From the NCBI RefSeq assembly GCF_900100485.1, contig NZ_FNDH01000002.1:1-64000 (forward strand): 64,000 nt of DNA. The letters run 5' to 3'. Of the stretch, positions 20,009-28,930 are shown piece after piece. The position numbers and the translations under genes are program-made. The DNA comes from Nitrosomonas sp. Nm132 (lineage in GTDB: Bacteria; Pseudomonadota; Gammaproteobacteria; Burkholderiales; Nitrosomonadaceae). Position 1 is the first letter of the stretch. Each line of letters opens with the position of its first letter. A model generated the notes under the pieces. It had not been told where the DNA came from. It did no database searches and saw only the letters and a list, made by a program, of their open reading frames with translations.

Positions 20009-20764
20009 ATGAATAGAGAGATTAAAACGGCTCCACCAGAATCATCATACCGAATCACATCAATCCTATTTTTTATTATTTTTATAACAATTGCTATCTT
20101 GGCATGGCAATGGGTGGATAGGCGGGACCACATCATTGGTATTCAACGATCCATAGCTGAATACATGAGCAATGTTGATTTTTTTGGCAAGAAACCACGT
20201 CAGCTTATTGCTGAAGTACAAGTAGCTAAGGAAAAAAACCAAAAGCAGCTTAATAAGCTAAGTGTTGAGGTTATTGCATCTCAAGATCAACAAGAAATGA
20301 TAGAAAAACTCTTGAATCTGATTGAAAAGATTGATGCACTCCCCTTTGCAATGGATACTCATTTGATTAAAGTTGATTTTTCGCTGGAACAGCTCATACC
20401 ACCACAAAATAATCGCTGGTATAAATTCATAAATGATGCTTGGCAAGATCTTCAACAGTTTATCACTGTCCAAAAGATCGGCAATCCAGAAATTGAATTG
20501 TTATCTCCTTCTCAGCGCAAACTCTTACAAGAGAATATAAAACTACAGCTAGTACTGGCGCAAATTTCCCTTCTTTCCCATGATCAAACAAGCTTCCAGA
20601 AAAATCTAGAAACAGTGATCAATTGGATCAATCGCCATTATGACAAACAGGCAGGGTCTGTCATTGACTTACTCAGCCAATTAAATCAACTACATAGTTA
20701 TACAATTGGCGGAGCAACGTCAAATGCTTCAAACATCTTGATACAGTACGCAATTATCAGCTAA
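20009..20764 (+). CDS. hemX: HemX-like membrane-anchored protein
   Basis: 251 residues with one N-terminal transmembrane helix (about 16-36, ITSILFFIIFITIAILAW) followed by an extracytoplasmic helical domain. It sits between hemD and hemY, the place of hemX (named as a uroporphyrinogen-III C-methyltransferase-like protein though it lacks the methyltransferase domain). It is much shorter than the about 390 residues of enterobacterial HemX. Assignment rests on position and topology more than on sequence. Confidence 0.75.
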   Translation: MNREIKTAPPESSYRITSILFFIIFITIAILAWQWVDRRDHIIGIQRSIAEYMSNVDFFGKKPRQLIAEVQVAKEKNQKQLNKLSVEVIASQDQQEMIEKLLNLIEKIDALPFAMDTHLIKVDFSLEQLIPPQNNRWYKFINDAWQDLQQFITVQKIGNPEIELLSPSQRKLLQENIKLQLVLAQISLLSHDQTSFQKNLETVINWINRHYDKQAGSVIDLLSQLNQLHSYTIGGATSNASNILIQYAIIS

Positions 20765-20783
20765 TACAATAAGGAGAGGGTGA

Positions 20784-21962
20784 ATGAAATTGGTGCTCTG
20801 GGTGTTAACCCTGTTTGCTGCGGCGGTCGCTGTTGTAATCGCCGCCCAATATGACAATGGTTCTGTATTATTTGTAGTGCCGCCCTACAGAATTGAACTT
20901 ACGATTAATATTTTCGCCGTTTTATTGATTGCTGCCTTCTTTATTTTCTATCTGCTACTCAGGCTTATTATAAAAGTATTGGGATTGAATAAACATTTAA
21001 ACCAGAAGAAAATAAATGAAACAACGCTCGCTGCTCTAAAAGCTTTTTTTGAAGAACAATATGATAAAGCCGAAAAAGCTGCTGCTGCAGTATTAAAACT
21101 AAAAAGCCCCCCTCTCATTAGCGCGATTAGCGCTGCTATTGCGGCACGTGCAGCACATCAACAAGCAAATTACTTGCAGCGTGACAAATATCTAGATGCT
21201 TCAGAAGCGAAGGCCCCTCAGGAAAGAGCATTAAGGTTTGTAACTCAAGCAGAACTATTACTTGAAGAGGGACGCCATGAAGAAGCCTTAAGCGCCTTAC
21301 AGTCCCTTTATTCAACGGGCGGACTACAAAGTACCGCCGTTCTTCAATTGGAATTAAAAGCACAACAGATGGCCCAAAACTGGGTTGCAGTCCTGGAGCT
21401 GACAGATATTCTTGAGAAGCGCCATCCCTTTGATAAGACACTGACTGAACAAATCAAGCATCGCGCTCATCTAGAAAATATCAAGAAAAATGGATCGAAT
21501 CTAGAATTACTTAATAAATACTGGAGCAACTTACCTCCCACAGAAAAACTCGATAGTAGATTAGCTGCAACTGCAGCTCGCGCTTATATGGCATTGAATG
21601 AGGTATCAATCGCTCAAAAAATTATCGAACAAAGCATTGATACAAGACCAGATCCCGAGCTAATTTCACTTTATGGAAAATGCTTAGATGGCAGTGTAAG
21701 TTGGCAAATCCAGCGAGCGGAAGGTTGGCTAAGAAAGCATCCCAATAATGCTGAATTATTACTAACACTAGGGAAATTATGCACCTACTGTGAATTATGG
21801 GGTAAGGCGCAGAACTATCTGGAAGCGAGCTTATCGATCGAGCCAAGCCGTGCCGCTCATCTTGCCTTAGCGCAATTATTCGAAAAGCTAGATAAACATG
21901 AGCTAGCTGCGGATCATTATCAGCAAGGATTAGGATTCACATTAAAAAAATTGAACACTTAA
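20784..21962 (+). CDS. hemY: HemY-like tetratricopeptide membrane protein
   Basis: 392 residues. Two transmembrane helices (about 1-20 and 43-65) precede a helical, TPR-rich domain (repeats such as LLTLGKLCTYCELWGKAQNY and HLALAQLFEKLDKHELAADHY). This is the HemY N-terminal family found after hemX in proteobacterial hem operons; its exact role in haem synthesis is not settled. The ribosome binding site AAGGAGAGG precedes the ATG. Its stop is only 2 bases from the stop of the convergent reductase gene, and no terminator is visible between them. Confidence 0.88.
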   Translation: MKLVLWVLTLFAAAVAVVIAAQYDNGSVLFVVPPYRIELTINIFAVLLIAAFFIFYLLLRLIIKVLGLNKHLNQKKINETTLAALKAFFEEQYDKAEKAAAAVLKLKSPPLISAISAAIAARAAHQQANYLQRDKYLDASEAKAPQERALRFVTQAELLLEEGRHEEALSALQSLYSTGGLQSTAVLQLELKAQQMAQNWVAVLELTDILEKRHPFDKTLTEQIKHRAHLENIKKNGSNLELLNKYWSNLPPTEKLDSRLAATAARAYMALNEVSIAQKIIEQSIDTRPDPELISLYGKCLDGSVSWQIQRAEGWLRKHPNNAELLLTLGKLCTYCELWGKAQNYLEASLSIEPSRAAHLALAQLFEKLDKHELAADHYQQGLGFTLKKLNT

Positions 21963-21964
21963 AT

Positions 21965-23011
21965 TTATATGACAGGAGGAGTATTGGTTGAAGGCGCAAA
22001 TATATCAGAGAAGAAGCTATCTGCTGGCAGATTTCTTAGCTGTGTAAAATCTTGATAAGCCGCTCTAATCATGAGCGGTGAACCACATGCATATACTTGA
22101 TGGTTTACCAAGCTCTCGAAATCCTCAAGGACAGCTTGATGAACCAATCCTGCTCTACCGATCCAGTTATCTGTAGGTAGTGCATTCGACAATACCGGAA
22201 TGAAAGTAAAGTTTTTATGTTGTTGTTCCCACTCTTTTGCTAATTTCTCCAGATAAAGATCTGCCTTCGTACGTACTCCCCAGTAAAGCGTCATTTTTCT
22301 GTTATGCTCATGAATATTTTTAGTATAGAAAATATGCTCGAGCATGCTTTTTATAGGGGCAAAGCCAGTACCACTCGCAAGAAAAATGATCGGGATATCA
22401 ACCGAGTTATTACGTAGCATAAAAGAGCCTAGTGGGCCTTCGAAACGAAGAATATCCCTCTCTCTCATATGCGAGAAAACATGTTCCGAAAATACGCCTC
22501 CAGGATAGTTACGAGCATGGATCTGCAAAAACTCGTCATCGTGCGGTGCGTTTGCCAACGAGAAACTTCGACGCTTTCCATCTTTCAATAGAATATCGAT
22601 GTATTGACCAGGCAGAAATTGTAATCGCTCGTTTGTAGGTAATTTCAAGTAAATGATCATTACATCAGGCGCAACACGTTCTAATTTATGTACACGGCTT
22701 GGCATTATCCGGATTTTAATATCCTTGATAGCATCTACTTCACGGCATTCAATAATCAAATCAGACAACGGCTGAGCACAGCAAAATAGTGCCACGCCAT
22801 GCTGCCTCTCGGCATCAGTGAGCGTCTCTTGATTATATCTGCCATAATCAACAATACCCTGTATGATTTTTCCCTTACATGCTCCACATGAGCCGTTACG
22901 ACAACCATAAGGAAGTGAAAGCCCTTGCCGCAACGCAGCTCCAAGTATCGTTTCGTCAGGCTCTACAGTAAAAATATGATTACTCGGCTTAATAATGATT
23001 TGGTACGGCAT
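21965..23011 (-). CDS. 2Fe-2S ferredoxin:NAD(P)H reductase (CDP-6-deoxyglucoseen reductase-like)
   Basis: 348-residue electron-transfer protein. An N-terminal plant-type ferredoxin domain has CRNGSCGACKGK (about 37-48) and a fourth Cys in LFCCAQP. The FAD domain has RRSFSLANAP, and the NAD domain has LASGTGFAPIKSML. The order matches CDP-6-deoxy-delta-3,4-glucoseen reductase and the reductase components of mono-oxygenases. No oxygenase or deoxysugar genes are adjacent, so the partner is unknown. It diverges from the epimerase gene with about 40 bases between starts. Confidence 0.88.
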   Translation of the reverse strand: MPYQIIIKPSNHIFTVEPDETILGAALRQGLSLPYGCRNGSCGACKGKIIQGIVDYGRYNQETLTDAERQHGVALFCCAQPLSDLIIECREVDAIKDIKIRIMPSRVHKLERVAPDVMIIYLKLPTNERLQFLPGQYIDILLKDGKRRSFSLANAPHDDEFLQIHARNYPGGVFSEHVFSHMRERDILRFEGPLGSFMLRNNSVDIPIIFLASGTGFAPIKSMLEHIFYTKNIHEHNRKMTLYWGVRTKADLYLEKLAKEWEQQHKNFTFIPVLSNALPTDNWIGRAGLVHQAVLEDFESLVNHQVYACGSPLMIRAAYQDFTQLRNLPADSFFSDIFAPSTNTPPVI

Positions 23012-23054
23012 TTTCTTGTGAGTAAACGAAAAACTATTGATAATATAAGTAATA

Positions 23055-23972
23055 ATGAAAAAAACGCTTTTGATTGTAGGATGTGGTAAGGTCGCCTTCC
23101 GTGTGGCGCCATTACTACATAAACGCTACCGGCTACTAGGCTTATGTCGAAAACCGGAAAATATCTGCAAGTTACGTACCCACGCAATCACACCCATACT
23201 CGGTGATCTTGATCAGCCCGCCAGTCTTGATAAACTAGCGGGAATCGCACACGCAGTACTCCATTTAGCCCCACCACCCAATTATGGTTTAAAAGATCCA
23301 CGTACGACCCATCTGTTAGCAGCTCTGACTCGAGGGACTTTAGCAAAAAGAAGAATACTACCACATCGGCTAATCTATATCAGTACCAGTGGGGTATATG
23401 GTGATTGCCAGGGTAGCTGGGTAAGTGAAAACCATCCACTCAACCCAACTAATGAACGTGCATGGCGACGCGTTAATGCGGAAAGTCAAATTAGAAATTG
23501 GGGGTTACGCAACGATGTGCAGGTTTCCATTCTCCGCGTGCCTGGAATTTATGCAGCTGATCGCCTGCCTCTTGCACGCCTAAAGCAACATACACCTGTA
23601 CTTTCAGCAGATGAAGACAGTTATACCAATCATATCCATGCGGATGATCTTGCTCGCATCATTGCTGCCGCACTTCATCATGGAAAATCAGGCAGAGTCT
23701 ACCACGCGAGTGATGATTCCCATTTAAAAATGGGTGACTATTTTGATCTTGTAGCTGATTACTTTGGTTTGCCACGCCCCCCAAGGATTCCTCGCTATCA
23801 GGCAAATAAATATATATCGCCTAACCTAATGTCATTTATGAATGAATCACGGCGCTTGACAAATAATCGCATTAAACAAGAGCTACGTATCAAACTACTT
23901 TATCCTACCGTCGCTATCGGTATCACTAAGACAATCCAACATGAATCTAACGAAGTGATGCTACTAAAGTAG
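23055..23972 (+). CDS. NAD-dependent epimerase/dehydratase family protein (YeeZ-like SDR)
   Basis: 305 residues of the extended short-chain dehydrogenase fold. The nucleotide loop near the start is GCGKVAFR instead of GxxGxxG. IYISTSGVYGDCQG carries the STSGVYG motif, but the usual YxxxK is not evident in WRRVNAE at the expected place, so catalysis is doubtful. HIHADDLARII is the typical loop near residue 195. Substrate unknown. It ends a few bases before an insertion-sequence remnant. Confidence 0.8.
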   Translation: MKKTLLIVGCGKVAFRVAPLLHKRYRLLGLCRKPENICKLRTHAITPILGDLDQPASLDKLAGIAHAVLHLAPPPNYGLKDPRTTHLLAALTRGTLAKRRILPHRLIYISTSGVYGDCQGSWVSENHPLNPTNERAWRRVNAESQIRNWGLRNDVQVSILRVPGIYAADRLPLARLKQHTPVLSADEDSYTNHIHADDLARIIAAALHHGKSGRVYHASDDSHLKMGDYFDLVADYFGLPRPPRIPRYQANKYISPNLMSFMNESRRLTNNRIKQELRIKLLYPTVAIGITKTIQHESNEVMLLK

Positions 23973-23978
23973 AACGAT

Positions 23979-24560
23979 TTAAGCGTTTGTTGTTTGGTAA
24001 ACTACCAAATTTTGTCGAGGAGACTTTCCGGCTTGGCTGCTTATCCCGCAAAAATGCGCGTGTGTTTTTTTAGCGTACGCACAGACATTCATCACGTCGC
24101 TCGCAGGCACGTAATCCTGTGCAGCGGCGCGAAGCCGGATAGCAATATAACCCTTAGGCGCATGACCGCAATCATTACGGTATAAGCATTTACTTGCCGG
24201 GCAGGTGCAATGGTTGTGATCGTCAGCTAATTGAAAATTCGCAGCGGTAAAACACGAGGCTTTCTTTTCCTGTTCAGCTTTATTCCATAATGGATCATGC
24301 TTACTTTTGTAGGCAGCCTGACCAGTATAACGTTCATCATATTGACGGTAGCCGTTGTCGGGAAATGTACGCATCTATGTGTGCTAAACCTTTTACGTTG
24401 ACTTCAGAGTGATAGCCTGCATCGGTTGCAATCGCAGTGACAGCGTTGCACAAAGATTCTGCAGCATTCACCCTCAGCCATTAAGAACGCCTGTTCAGAA
24501 CCTGGGCCATGGGCTTGCGCATCCAAGATGATTGGATGCCTCATCCACCGTACCCACACT
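23979..24560 (-). pseudogene. IS1182-family transposase remnant
   Basis: Minus-strand fragments match an IS1182-type transposase. Reading from 24560 downwards: VDEA then, in another frame, IILDAQAHGPGSEQAFL; then ATDAGYHSEVNVKGLA; then DNGYRQYDERYTGQ, and DDHNHCTCPASKCLYRN of the Cys-rich insertion, and finally a C-terminal KTHAHFCGI..GKSPRQ. At least two frameshifts separate these blocks and the N-terminal third is missing. The gene is dead. Confidence 0.8.
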
Positions 24561-24663
24561 AGTGCAGCCTTGGATTATGCCTTCGGCAAGTCTCGCCACG
24601 GGCAACCAGCCCGCATTCGATACAACATGCCTTCTACTGTCATGCGCAAATTGCGCTTGTTAT
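24560..24663 (-). pseudogene. IS5-family transposase N-terminal fragment
   Basis: Directly next to the palindromic element, the minus strand encodes YNKRNLRMTVEG then MLYRMRAGCPWRDLPKA, the conserved N-terminus of IS427-type IS5-family transposases. The frame ends at a stop right after this block and joins IS1182-derived sequence. The about 25 residues that should precede YNKRN are replaced by the palindromic element, so either the element inserted into this gene or a deletion ended there. Confidence 0.7.
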
Positions 24664-24665
24664 AA

Positions 24666-24827
24666 CCCGAATATTTCATAAATTGGCACGTGCCCTCACT
24701 TGCCTTTTGATTAACAAGAAAGATTTTGCTCAGTCGGGTGTATGAGTCACCACACCACTCTTTCTCAAAACTTCCCTATTAATCAAAATTTTGCGTGATC
24801 ATCACGCGAATTTATGAAATATTCGGG
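24666..24827 (-). mobile_element. 162-bp palindromic MITE-like element, copy 1
   Basis: Begins CCCGAATATTTCATAAATT and ends with its near-perfect inverse, closing in CGGG. Strand here is relative to the majority orientation; this copy and copy 2 are inverted. It carries the GGCACGTGCC block on its left side and the GCGTGATCATCACGC block on its right. The right flank is CTAG, the left ATAA. It abuts an IS5-type transposase fragment and lies about 245 bases upstream of pilC. It has no coding capacity. Confidence 0.9.
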
Positions 24828-25073
24828 CTAGAGGAAAGAGGAAAACAAATTTTCTACAACCTCAATGAACACTTACAGTGATGTAATTCGCTCTACGAAT
24901 AGAATTTAATCAGAATCATTCAAATTTAAATCTAAGCAAATCTATAACGATTGTCGTTATAACCCAATATCGAATCAATCCATTTCTGGCGCTATCTTAA
25001 TGAAATCAGTAAGCGCATCAGCTCTTAAAATATTGTGGAAATATTAATAAAATTGGGTTAACAAGGAGTTGTT

Positions 25074-26297
25074 ATGTCAACTGTGGCGGCACGTCCAGAT
25101 AAGAAAATCAAGGAAATTAGTTTCTCATGGGAAGGCAAAGACCGATTTGGCAAAGTAGTTAAAGGGGAAATGCGAGCAGCAGGTGCCGTCGTCGTCACAT
25201 CTGCACTGCGCCGTCAAGGCATCCGCGCCACTAAAGTTACCAAAACCAAATCGAATGGCACAATCAGTGACAAAGACATTACCTTATTTACGCGTCAACT
25301 CGCCACCATGATGAAATCTGGCGTTCCCCTGTTACAAGCTTTTGATATCGTAGGTAAGGGACACAGTAACCGTGCGGTTGGCAAACTGTTGATGGATATA
25401 AAAATGGATGTTGAAACCGGGAATAGTCTAGCAAATGCATTTCGAAAATACCCGCTCTACTTTGATTCCCTGTTTTGTAACCTTGTTGCAGCAGGTGAAG
25501 CAGCCGGTATTCTTGACAACTTGCTGGATCGCTTAGCGACTTATAAGGAAAAAATTCAAGCGATCAAGAGAAAAATCAAATCTGCATTGTTTTATCCCAT
25601 ATCAATTATTGTTGTTGCTTTTATCATTACAGCAGTTATCATGATTTTCGTCATTCCTGCATTCAAAGAATTATTTCATAGTTTTGGAGCTGATCTCCCA
25701 GCTCCAACGCTGATGGTCATGGCTATCTCGGATTTCTTTGTCGATTACTGGTGGGCAATTTTTGGTGGGATAGGGCTTAGCCTTTATGCTTTCTTTTATG
25801 CATGGAAGCGCTCAAATACTATGCAACGGATCATGGACCAACTTGTCTTGAAATTACCTATTTTTGGGGATGTTATCAGGAAAGCCACCATTGCACGCTG
25901 GTCTCGCACACTTTCTACCATGTTTGCTGCAGGTGTCCCATTGGTTGAAGCATTGGACTCAGTCGCTGGCGCTGCAGGAAACCATGTTTATTTTGATGCT
26001 ACTAAAAATATTCAGGTAGAAGTTAGTACGGGAAGTAGTCTGGTAAATGCGATGACAAAAACAAACGTGTTTTCCAATATGGTTCTACAAATGGTAGCGA
26101 TAGGAGAAGAATCTGGCTCACTGGATTCCATGTTAAGCAAGATCGCTGATTTCTTTGAAGCCGAAGTAGATAATGCAGTGGAAGCCCTCTCAAGTTTGAT
26201 GGAACCGATTATCATGGTAGTTCTTGGCACACTCATCGGAGGGATGGTTATCGCAATGTACTTACCTATTTTCAAAATGGGCCAGGTTGTTGGCTAG
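25074..26297 (+). CDS. pilC: type IV pilus inner-membrane platform protein PilC
   Basis: 407 residues with two GspF domains (about 70-195 and 275-395), each beginning with a helical LATMMKSGVPLLQAF or LSTMFAAGVPLVEAL block, and three transmembrane helices (about 172-195, 222-243 and 377-398). It recruits the assembly ATPase to the pilus base. The ribosome binding site AAGGAG precedes the ATG. It heads pilC-pilD-coaE-zapD-yacG. The ATPase gene pilB, often just upstream, is absent; insertion-sequence debris lies there instead. Confidence 0.95.
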   Translation: MSTVAARPDKKIKEISFSWEGKDRFGKVVKGEMRAAGAVVVTSALRRQGIRATKVTKTKSNGTISDKDITLFTRQLATMMKSGVPLLQAFDIVGKGHSNRAVGKLLMDIKMDVETGNSLANAFRKYPLYFDSLFCNLVAAGEAAGILDNLLDRLATYKEKIQAIKRKIKSALFYPISIIVVAFIITAVIMIFVIPAFKELFHSFGADLPAPTLMVMAISDFFVDYWWAIFGGIGLSLYAFFYAWKRSNTMQRIMDQLVLKLPIFGDVIRKATIARWSRTLSTMFAAGVPLVEALDSVAGAAGNHVYFDATKNIQVEVSTGSSLVNAMTKTNVFSNMVLQMVAIGEESGSLDSMLSKIADFFEAEVDNAVEALSSLMEPIIMVVLGTLIGGMVIAMYLPIFKMGQVVG

Positions 26298-26330
26298 TTC
26301 CTGGCATAGAACTCATCTCTTAAACAATAT

Positions 26331-27191
26331 ATGACACTGATCGATTCTCTTCAGAATACACCCGCTCTTTTCATTACTTTCAGCGCCATCATTGGAATAA
26401 TGGTAGGAAGCTTCTTAAATGTAGTCATTCATCGACTACCCAAAATGATGGAACGGGCATGGCATCAGCAATGCGCTGAATTACACGGAGGAACCACTCA
26501 TAATTTACCAGCATTCAATCTTGTGACCCCTCGCTCCATTTGTCCTCAGTGTGGACATAGAATTTCCGTGCTCGAAAATATTCCTGTTATCAGTTATCTA
26601 TTCCTTCGAGGATACTGTTCTCAATGTCATACGCGTATTTCCCTTCGCTATCCCATCGTTGAAGTACTGACGGGTACGATGAGCGGCTTCACCGCATGGC
26701 ATTTCGGATTCGGCCTGCCTGCTATCGCTGCCTTGATCTTTATTTGGGCAATGATTGCGCTTACCTTCATTGATCTCGACATGCAATTATTACCGGATGC
26801 TATTACATTACCTTTACTCTGGATTGGGCTTTTATTTAATTTGGGTAACGGTTTTATTGATATTCGATCAGCTATCATCGGTTCAGTTGCCGGCTACCTT
26901 ATTCTGTGGACAGTTTATTGGTGCTTCAAATTCATTACCGGGAAAGAAGGTATGGGCTACGGTGATTTCAAGCTACTTGCTGCAATTGGCGCGTGGCTAG
27001 GCTGGCAGATGCTGCCATTAGTTATTCTGTTTTCCTCGTTTGTGGGAGGAATAATAGGTATCTTCTTGATAATTCTTAAAAAGCACCAGAGAACCACCAC
27101 GATCCCGTTTGGCCCCTATCTTGCCGGAGGAGGCCTAATCGCCTTATTCTGGGGAAATAAGATTAACCACGCGTATCTTGGCTTATTTTAG
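26331..27191 (+). CDS. pilD: prepilin peptidase / N-methyltransferase
   Basis: 286-residue membrane aspartic protease that cleaves and N-methylates type IV prepilins. The N-terminal cytoplasmic loop has paired cysteines (CPQCGHR and CSQCHTR, about residues 67-90). The two catalytic aspartates are in FIDLDMQLLPD and GYGDFKLL. About seven to eight transmembrane segments. It follows pilC by 33 bases and precedes coaE by 3. Confidence 0.95.
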   Translation: MTLIDSLQNTPALFITFSAIIGIMVGSFLNVVIHRLPKMMERAWHQQCAELHGGTTHNLPAFNLVTPRSICPQCGHRISVLENIPVISYLFLRGYCSQCHTRISLRYPIVEVLTGTMSGFTAWHFGFGLPAIAALIFIWAMIALTFIDLDMQLLPDAITLPLLWIGLLFNLGNGFIDIRSAIIGSVAGYLILWTVYWCFKFITGKEGMGYGDFKLLAAIGAWLGWQMLPLVILFSSFVGGIIGIFLIILKKHQRTTTIPFGPYLAGGGLIALFWGNKINHAYLGLF

Positions 27192-27194
27192 TGC

Positions 27195-27815
27195 ATGCCT
27201 TTGATCATCGGATTAACTGGAGGCATTGGTTGTGGTAAATCCAGCGCTACAAAATTCTTCGCAACGTATGGTATTGACATTATCGATACGGATGAAATCG
27301 CACACGAATTAACTCTGTCAAGAGGTAAAGCAATGGATGCCATTAAAAAAACATTTGGCATGGATTTTATTGCAAAAGATGACTCTCTGGATAGAAATAA
27401 AATGCGTGAGCTGGTGTTCTCAAATCCGATCTTCAGAAATAAACTTGAGGCCATCCTACATCCGCTTATCTACCATGAAGTGATACGTCGCGTTAGCTTA
27501 GCGACTTCTGCTTATATCATCGTTGTTGTACCACTGCTGCTGGAAACAAACGTATTCCAAAAGCTAATCCATCGAATTTTGGTCATCGATTGTACTGAAC
27601 AATTACAGATTTCACGTACGATTGCACGCAGTAAATTGGACGAACAGAAAGTGCGCGCTATCATGGCAACACAAATTTCGCGGAAAGAACGTCTAGAGCA
27701 AGCTGATGACATCATTGTCAATGACCGAGACCTTGATTATTTGTATAAACAGGTCGAAACGCTACATCTAAAATATCTTGCTTTATCAATAGATAAATTA
27801 AACAAACCTGTTTAA
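27195..27815 (+). CDS. coaE: dephospho-CoA kinase
   Basis: Last step of coenzyme A synthesis. 206 residues with the P-loop GLTGGIGCGKSSA (7-19), DTDEIAHEL, and the DxxLLxE-like VVPLLLETNVF near residue 110. It is encoded just after pilD, a common arrangement in beta- and gammaproteobacteria. Confidence 0.95.
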   Translation: MPLIIGLTGGIGCGKSSATKFFATYGIDIIDTDEIAHELTLSRGKAMDAIKKTFGMDFIAKDDSLDRNKMRELVFSNPIFRNKLEAILHPLIYHEVIRRVSLATSAYIIVVVPLLLETNVFQKLIHRILVIDCTEQLQISRTIARSKLDEQKVRAIMATQISRKERLEQADDIIVNDRDLDYLYKQVETLHLKYLALSIDKLNKPV

Positions 27816-27921
27816 CCAAAGCCGATACAATTGGCTAAAAGAATCAAACTTTCATACAGAAATGATGTTTCATGGGGTATGATTCTGATATGTTATTAAT
27901 ACTCCATGTTTCATAATTACC

Positions 27922-28677
27922 GTGATTTGCTACGAACACCCCCTCAATGAACGTATTCGCACATTGCTGCGACTTGAAGTTTTGTTTAACAAAGTTGATT
28001 TCTTTTCAGCGCGCGACACGTCGACCGAACATCACGCTGCGCTTGTTGCGTTATTTGAGATTCTTGATGTGACCAGTCGCGCCGATCTTAAATCGGATTT
28101 ACTGCAAGAACTGGAACGACAAAGAAGTTTGCTGGAAGGTTTACGCAAGAATCCGGAAATTTCTGAAGAAGCATTAAACCATGTGCTCAATGACATTAAA
28201 GTCACATTCCGAGATTTACTCAATATTCCTGGTCGAATAGGCGGACATCTACGTGACAATGAATGGTTGATGGGCATTAAACAGCGCATGAGTATCCTAG
28301 GCGGAGCATGTGAGTTTGATTTACCATCCTATCACTATTGGTTAAGTGTAGCGCCTGAAATGCGCCATCATGATTTTAATGAGTGGATCACGCCGCTATT
28401 ACCTATTCGCAGCGGTTTTAATACAATATTAAAACTGCTAAGAAATAGTGGAAGAACCTTTCACTATACTGCTTACCAAGGTTTATTTCAGCAAACTGAT
28501 TCGGGTCTCTTAGCACAAATGCTGCGCCTGAAAATCGATAAAGAATTTCCATGCGTACCTGAAATCAGTGCCAATAAATATGCACTCAATATACGTTTTA
28601 TTCCGTTTGGATCCGATCAGAAAATTAATGTCTACGAAGAAGACATTGACTTTGAATTAACTTACTGTAATTTGTAA
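27922..28677 (+). CDS. zapD: cell division protein ZapD
   Basis: 251 residues beginning ICYEHPLNERIRTLLRLE, the highly conserved start of ZapD (formerly YacF), which crosslinks FtsZ filaments. Length equals the E. coli protein (247). The GTG start is inferred because no in-frame ATG lies near and the conserved block starts at once. It stands between coaE and yacG, as in many proteobacteria. Confidence 0.94.
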   Translation: MICYEHPLNERIRTLLRLEVLFNKVDFFSARDTSTEHHAALVALFEILDVTSRADLKSDLLQELERQRSLLEGLRKNPEISEEALNHVLNDIKVTFRDLLNIPGRIGGHLRDNEWLMGIKQRMSILGGACEFDLPSYHYWLSVAPEMRHHDFNEWITPLLPIRSGFNTILKLLRNSGRTFHYTAYQGLFQQTDSGLLAQMLRLKIDKEFPCVPEISANKYALNIRFIPFGSDQKINVYEEDIDFELTYCNL

Positions 28678-28689
28678 TCCCATGAAGCA

Positions 28690-28890
28690 ATGAAACCAAC
28701 CTTCGTTAATTGTCCTCAATGTGGCAAGGCAGCAGCTTGGAATACAACAAACCGCTATCGCCCATTCTGCTCTGAGCGCTGCAAAATGCATGATCTAGGG
28801 CAATGGGCGACAGAATCTTATCGTATATCGGAGACGGAGCAGGAAGAAGAGCCCGTGATTATTGACAAGAAACCAGGTAGCCTTAGTTGA
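28690..28890 (+). CDS. yacG: DNA gyrase inhibitor YacG
   Basis: 66-residue zinc-finger protein with CPQCGKAA near the start and [15 protein letters not shown], giving the four zinc-binding cysteines. YacG binds GyrB and inhibits gyrase. It begins 12 bases after zapD and ends the pilC operon. Confidence 0.93.
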   Translation: MKPTFVNCPQCGKAAAWNTTNRYRPFCSERCKMHDLGQWATESYRISETEQEEEPVIIDKKPGSLS

Positions 28891-28930
28891 TGTTACATTT
28901 CTGTAGCGGAATAAGATCAAACCATAACAT

